A DNA stretch of 9,882 bases from Leptospirales bacterium (lineage in GTDB: Bacteria; Spirochaetota; Leptospiria; Leptospirales; Leptonemataceae): NCBI GenBank assembly GCA_014238825.1, contig JABAAI010000029.1, positions 1-9,882 on the forward strand, in the 5' to 3' direction. Shown here piece after piece: positions 6,648 to 9,882 of the stretch. The position numbers and the translations under genes were made by a program. Under the pieces are notes generated by a model that was not told the origin of the DNA, ran no database searches, and was given only the letters and a program-made list of their open reading frames with translations. Each line of letters starts with the position of its first letter. Within the stretch, counting starts at the first letter, position 1.

Positions 6648-7445
6648 CTAGAGACCACCAAAACGTCTCTGTCTTTTTGTAAAGGCGTCTATGGCATTAT
6701 TGAATTCATCAGAGGAGAAATCAGGCCATAAGGTATCAGTTATGTACATTTCGGCATAAGCGCATTGCCATAAAAGAAAATTTGAAAGACGCATTTCTCC
6801 CCCAGTTCTAATAAGAAGGTCCACAGGAGGAAGACCATTGGTGAAGAGGGCTGCTTCGAACTCCTTGATTTCAAGAGCTGAGTTCGCTTTGCTTTTTTCA
6901 CCATTATCATAGAGAGCTAATCGTTTTGAGATAATAGAATTACAAGCTCGCAAAATTTCATCTTGTGCGCCATAGTTTATACAAAAATTAGCAATTAGTT
7001 TAGAACCATTAGCACTTCGCTTTACGGCTTCTTGTAGAGAATACTGGCTTTTAAGCGGTAATTTACTTATATCGCCAGAAATTCTGATGCAAAGCCCTAA
7101 TTCACAGCATCGTTTTAGCTGAGTTTTAAAGTATTCCTCCAGTAGTTTCCAAAGGAATTTAACTTCTTTTATAGGGCGTTTCCAGTTTTCTGTACTAAAT
7201 GTATATAAGGAAACAACAGGTATACTTGCCTCTATAGCTATCTCTAAGAATTGATTTAGCTTATTGGCACCAGCACGATGCCCTTGAAAGCGAGGCATGT
7301 TTTTTTTCTTAGCCCAGCGTCCGTTGCCATCCAAAATAAGGGCCACATGCTTGGGAGAGCACTGAGATTTATCTTGTGTCTTACTCTTTTTTTTTAAAAT
7401 GGTTTTAGGGTTGATTTTGGAGCGAATAAGGGCTTCGGCTGACAT
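6648..7445 (-). CDS. uppS: Undecaprenyl diphosphate synthase (cis-prenyltransferase)
   Basis: UppS adds isopentenyl diphosphate units in cis to farnesyl diphosphate to build the C55 lipid carrier for peptidoglycan and other surface polymers, at the cytoplasmic membrane face. The 265 residues include HVALILDGNGRWAKKK (33-48) with catalytic Asp39, the STENW motif (84-88), and the C-terminal signature RTGGEMRLSNFLLWQ (213-227) followed by AYAEMYITDTLWPDF with the metal-linked Glu232. About 30 Lys-rich residues precede the conserved core, slightly more than in E. coli UppS. Its ATG overlaps the TAA of frr by one base (TAATG), with AAAGG a few bases upstream, so translation is probably coupled to frr. 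The frr-uppS pair is widely conserved in bacteria. Confidence 0.96.
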   Translation of the reverse strand: MSAEALIRSKINPKTILKKKSKTQDKSQCSPKHVALILDGNGRWAKKKNMPRFQGHRAGANKLNQFLEIAIEASIPVVSLYTFSTENWKRPIKEVKFLWKLLEEYFKTQLKRCCELGLCIRISGDISKLPLKSQYSLQEAVKRSANGSKLIANFCINYGAQDEILRACNSIISKRLALYDNGEKSKANSALEIKEFEAALFTNGLPPVDLLIRTGGEMRLSNFLLWQCAYAEMYITDTLWPDFSSDEFNNAIDAFTKRQRRFGGL

Positions 7446-8008
7446 TATACCTTTAGTATATTTTCTTCCTTTTTACTATATAGCTCCTCACATTCCTTTA
7501 CATAACAGTCTATTAAAGTTTGCATTTCATTTTGCTGATTTTTAATTTGATCATCAGAAGCACCTTTTTCTTTTAATTTTTTAATTTCATCATTGCCATC
7601 ACGGCGTATATTACGCAAAGAAATTTTGCCTTCCTCTAAGCGAATCTTAAGCTGTTTTACTAATTCTTGACGACGCTCAGTACTTAATTCAGGCATCACA
7701 AGTCTAATCACATTACCATCACTTTGGGGAGAGATACCTAAATCACTTTTGTGTAAAGCTTTTTCTATATCTCCAATACACGATTTATCATAAGGTTGGA
7801 TTAGTAGTAAAAGGGCCTCTGGGACACTAACGGATGCTAACTGTAACAGTGGTGTCGGTGTTCCGTAATATTCTACTCTAACATTATCTAGTATGGCTGC
7901 TGAGGCACGCGTAGAACGGATGTTGGTAATATCTTTTTTAAATGATTCGATAGTTTTTTTCATTCTATCCTTAGCATTATCCATAATCTTTTTTATTTCT
8001 TCTTCCAT
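7445..8008 (-). CDS. frr: Ribosome recycling factor
   Basis: RRF works with EF-G to split the post-termination ribosome. The protein starting at 8008 has 187 residues, close to the 185 of E. coli RRF. It shows the family's elements in order: ITNIRSTRASAAILDNVRVEYYG in domain I turning into the beta domain (PTPLLQLASVSVPE), the SDLGISPQSDGNVIRL segment, PELSTERRQELVKQL and the final long helix with ISLRNIRRDGNDEIKKL. The in-frame TTG at 8023 would add five residues, but its own bases form part of a GGAG site placed nine bases before the ATG at 8008, so I choose that ATG. The gene follows thiC by 64 bases and its stop overlaps uppS. pyrH, the usual upstream partner, is absent here. Confidence 0.95.
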   Translation of the reverse strand: MEEEIKKIMDNAKDRMKKTIESFKKDITNIRSTRASAAILDNVRVEYYGTPTPLLQLASVSVPEALLLLIQPYDKSCIGDIEKALHKSDLGISPQSDGNVIRLVMPELSTERRQELVKQLKIRLEEGKISLRNIRRDGNDEIKKLKEKGASDDQIKNQQNEMQTLIDCYVKECEELYSKKEENILKV

Positions 8009-8017
8009 AAATAAATT

Positions 8018-8021
8018 CTCC
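8018..8021 (-). promoter_or_regulatory. Ribosome binding site that fixes the frr start
   Basis: GGAG on the - strand lies nine bases before the ATG at 8008. It is the clearest Shine-Dalgarno match in the window and overlaps the alternative TTG start at 8021-8023, so that longer start cannot use it. Confidence 0.75.
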
Positions 8022-8039
8022 AATAAATTTTCTAAAATA

Positions 8040-8058
8040 TTTTATAAAGCTTATAAAA
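8040..8058. repeat. Perfect 8-bp inverted repeat between thiC and frr
   Basis: TTTTATAA and TTATAAAA flank a 3-base centre, in the 64-base gap between the thiC stop and the frr start. As RNA the stem is all A-U with a tight loop, so it is a poor intrinsic terminator, though U-rich sequence follows on the - strand. It could equally be a protein-binding palindrome or overlap an frr promoter (TATAAA). Role not determined. Confidence 0.5.
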
Positions 8059-8072
8059 CCATCTAAAACTAT

Positions 8073-9842
8073 CTAAGTATAAATACCTCCCTTAGTTGTA
8101 GCAAATTCTTTTGCTTTATCCCTTAGCCCTTGATTCTTGGCTTCATTTTCATTTTTTTCTATGCTTTTAGCATAATCTCTAAGTTCCTGAGTTATTTGCA
8201 TAGAACAAAATTTTGGACCACACATTGAGCAAAAATGGGCGATCTTAGCCGATTCCTTGGGCAAGGTCTCATCGTGGTAAGCACGAGCTCTTTCTGGATC
8301 TAGACCGAGGTTAAATTGATCCTCCCAGCGGAACTCAAAGCGCGCTTTTGAAATGGCATCATCTCTAAGTTGAGCACCGGGTAAACCCTTTGCGAGGTCA
8401 GCAGCGTGGGCAGCAATTTTATAGGCAATAATACCGCGTTTGACATCATCTTCGTTAGGTAGACCCAAGTGTTCTTTTGGTGTGACATAACAGAGCATGG
8501 CAGTTCCATACCAAGCGATCATAGCTGCACCAATCGCTGATGTTATGTGGTCGTGTCCAGGAGCAATATCAGTGGTAAGTGGGCCCAATGTATAAAAAGG
8601 GGCATCTTTACAATAATGACGTTGTAATTCTATATTTTTTTGAATACCATGCATTGGCACATGGCCAGGGCCTTCAATCATAACTTGGATGTTGTGCTTC
8701 CAAGCAATTTTAGTTAAATCACCTAAGGTCATCAGTTCGGCAATTTGAGCGGCATCATTGGCATCAGCAATAGAACCAGGGCGTAGTCCATCACCTAGGG
8801 AAAAGCTGATGTCGTACTTGGCCATTATTTCACAAATTTCTTCGAAGTGCTCAAACAAAAAGTTTTCTTTATGATGCTGTAAGCACCATTTCGCCATAAT
8901 CGCCCCGCCTCTGGAAACGATACCGGTAATTCGTTTTGCCGTCAGTGGTATATGAGATAGGCGTACTCCAGCATGTATCGTAAAATAGTCTACTCCTTGT
9001 TTGGCTTGTTCAATGAGGGTATCGCGATAGATTTCCCAAGTCATTTTTTCAGCCTCACCGCCTACTTTTTCCAGTGCCTGATAGATGGGGACGGTACCTA
9101 TTGGTACAGGTGAATTACGAATAATCCACTCACGGGTATCATGGATATTCTTGCCTGTTGATAAATCCATTACGGTATCAGCACCCCAATAGACGGCATG
9201 TACCATTTTTCTTACTTCTTTTTTTATATCAGAAGAAAGGGCCGAATTACCAATATTTGCGTTTATTTTTACCAAAAAGTTACGCCCAATAATCATTGGT
9301 TCGCTTTCAGGATGGTTTATATTATTAGGGATAATAGCTCGCCCACTTGCAATTTCACTACGTACAAACTCGGGTGTAATTTGCTTAGGGGCATTGTAAC
9401 CGAAAGTATTAGCAGGCAGTTCGTCAGTTATATGTTCACTAGCGTTTTCACGGTTTTGATTCTCCCGTATCGCAACAAACTCCATTTCCGCTGTAATAAT
9501 TCCACGACGGGCATAAGCTAGCTGAGTTATTCCCTGTTTTTTGCTATTTTCGTTAGTATCTTTTATTTCTTCGGTATCGCCTCGCTCTTTAAGCCAAGGT
9601 TCACGAATTCTTTCTATACCTTTTTGGATGTCTATTTTTTGTTCATTGTCTGTATAGGGACCAGAAGTATCATAAACGAGGATAGGGCTATTTGGAATAG
9701 AAGCTGTCTCTGTTTTGGTATCTGTTTGTGATATTTTTCTCATGGGAACTCTGATATTAGGATTTGAGCCCTGTAGATATACTTTTTGCGATTTCGTTGT
9801 TGAGCTTGGCAGATCAAGGTTTGTAGAATTATCTGATTTCAT
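8073..9842 (-). CDS. thiC: Phosphomethylpyrimidine synthase ThiC
   Basis: ThiC is a radical SAM enzyme that rearranges aminoimidazole ribotide into hydroxymethylpyrimidine phosphate, the pyrimidine half of thiamine, in the cytoplasm. The 589 residues begin with a ThiC-associated region (VYLQGSNPNIRVPMR at 21-35, YDTSGPYTD at 57-65, about to 85), then the barrel core with VMDLSTG (224-230), SLGDGLRPG (348-356), IEGPGHVPMH (389-398) and APGHDHITSAIG (427-438). The C-terminal cluster motif is C538-x2-C541-x4-C546 in FCSMCGPKFC, binding the 4Fe-4S cluster. His394 and His458 fit the zinc-site histidines by context and spacing. The length is normal for the long proteobacterial-type form (E. coli 631). 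The ATG is supported because the conserved region starts about 20 residues in. Only 40 bases of upstream sequence are present; they show no TPP riboswitch, which, if it exists, would lie beyond the window. No thiamine partner gene is adjacent on the visible side. Confidence 0.97.
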   Translation of the reverse strand: MKSDNSTNLDLPSSTTKSQKVYLQGSNPNIRVPMRKISQTDTKTETASIPNSPILVYDTSGPYTDNEQKIDIQKGIERIREPWLKERGDTEEIKDTNENSKKQGITQLAYARRGIITAEMEFVAIRENQNRENASEHITDELPANTFGYNAPKQITPEFVRSEIASGRAIIPNNINHPESEPMIIGRNFLVKINANIGNSALSSDIKKEVRKMVHAVYWGADTVMDLSTGKNIHDTREWIIRNSPVPIGTVPIYQALEKVGGEAEKMTWEIYRDTLIEQAKQGVDYFTIHAGVRLSHIPLTAKRITGIVSRGGAIMAKWCLQHHKENFLFEHFEEICEIMAKYDISFSLGDGLRPGSIADANDAAQIAELMTLGDLTKIAWKHNIQVMIEGPGHVPMHGIQKNIELQRHYCKDAPFYTLGPLTTDIAPGHDHITSAIGAAMIAWYGTAMLCYVTPKEHLGLPNEDDVKRGIIAYKIAAHAADLAKGLPGAQLRDDAISKARFEFRWEDQFNLGLDPERARAYHDETLPKESAKIAHFCSMCGPKFCSMQITQELRDYAKSIEKNENEAKNQGLRDKAKEFATTKGGIYT

Positions 9843-9882
9843 TGACTTTAAATTTATGCTAATATCACCAATACTATATTAA

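Noticed and set aside
8300..8509. Second open frame on the - strand, 69 codons
   Set aside because: It overlaps thiC in another frame inside its most conserved part.
9198..9521. Open frame on the + strand, 107 codons
   Set aside because: It is antisense to the N-terminal part of thiC and shows no family features.
9843..9882. TPP riboswitch ahead of thiC
   Set aside because: Only 40 bases are available and none match the thi-box core; its presence further upstream cannot be judged.

Overview
The window looks like an ordinary chromosomal housekeeping segment from an AT-rich, diderm-type bacterium; I could not place the lineage. A diderm is suggested by meso-diaminopimelate synthesis (DapF), a RodZ-type shape protein, and a membrane-anchored thioredoxin-like protein with an ScsD/TlpA-like layout. 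A class B penicillin-binding protein with a C-terminal PASTA domain and a long, eukaryote-like GMP synthase argue against a typical enteric gammaproteobacterium. Several starts lack a clear Shine-Dalgarno sequence; frr is the exception.

Layout: at the left edge, on the + strand, is the 3' part of a RodZ-like gene (1-1011) whose N-terminal helix-turn-helix lies outside the window. It converges, with only 8 bases between stop codons, on a block of seven genes all on the - strand that fills the rest of the window. Read 5' to 3' along the - strand these are thiC (thiamine pyrimidine synthesis), frr (ribosome recycling), uppS (undecaprenyl-PP synthesis) and dapF (diaminopimelate epimerase), then a 176-base gap with a probable promoter, then a thioredoxin-like gene, guaA (GMP synthase) and the ftsI-type transpeptidase gene. 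frr and uppS overlap by one base (TAATG). The thioredoxin-like gene, guaA and ftsI are spaced by 66 and 14 bases and probably share a transcript.

Four of the eight genes serve the cell envelope: RodZ in elongation, UppS for the lipid carrier, DapF for the peptide cross-link residue, and the transpeptidase for cross-linking. thiC, frr and guaA are general metabolism or translation. The familiar frr-uppS pair is kept, but its usual neighbours (pyrH before, cdsA/dxr after) are replaced by thiC and dapF, and the transpeptidase gene sits outside a division-cell-wall cluster. I found no tRNA, rRNA, CRISPR array, insertion sequence or phage gene, and no clear sign of a new multi-gene system. The points most worth a second look are the long-form GuaA, the odd thioredoxin-like gene/guaA junction, and the corrected frr start.
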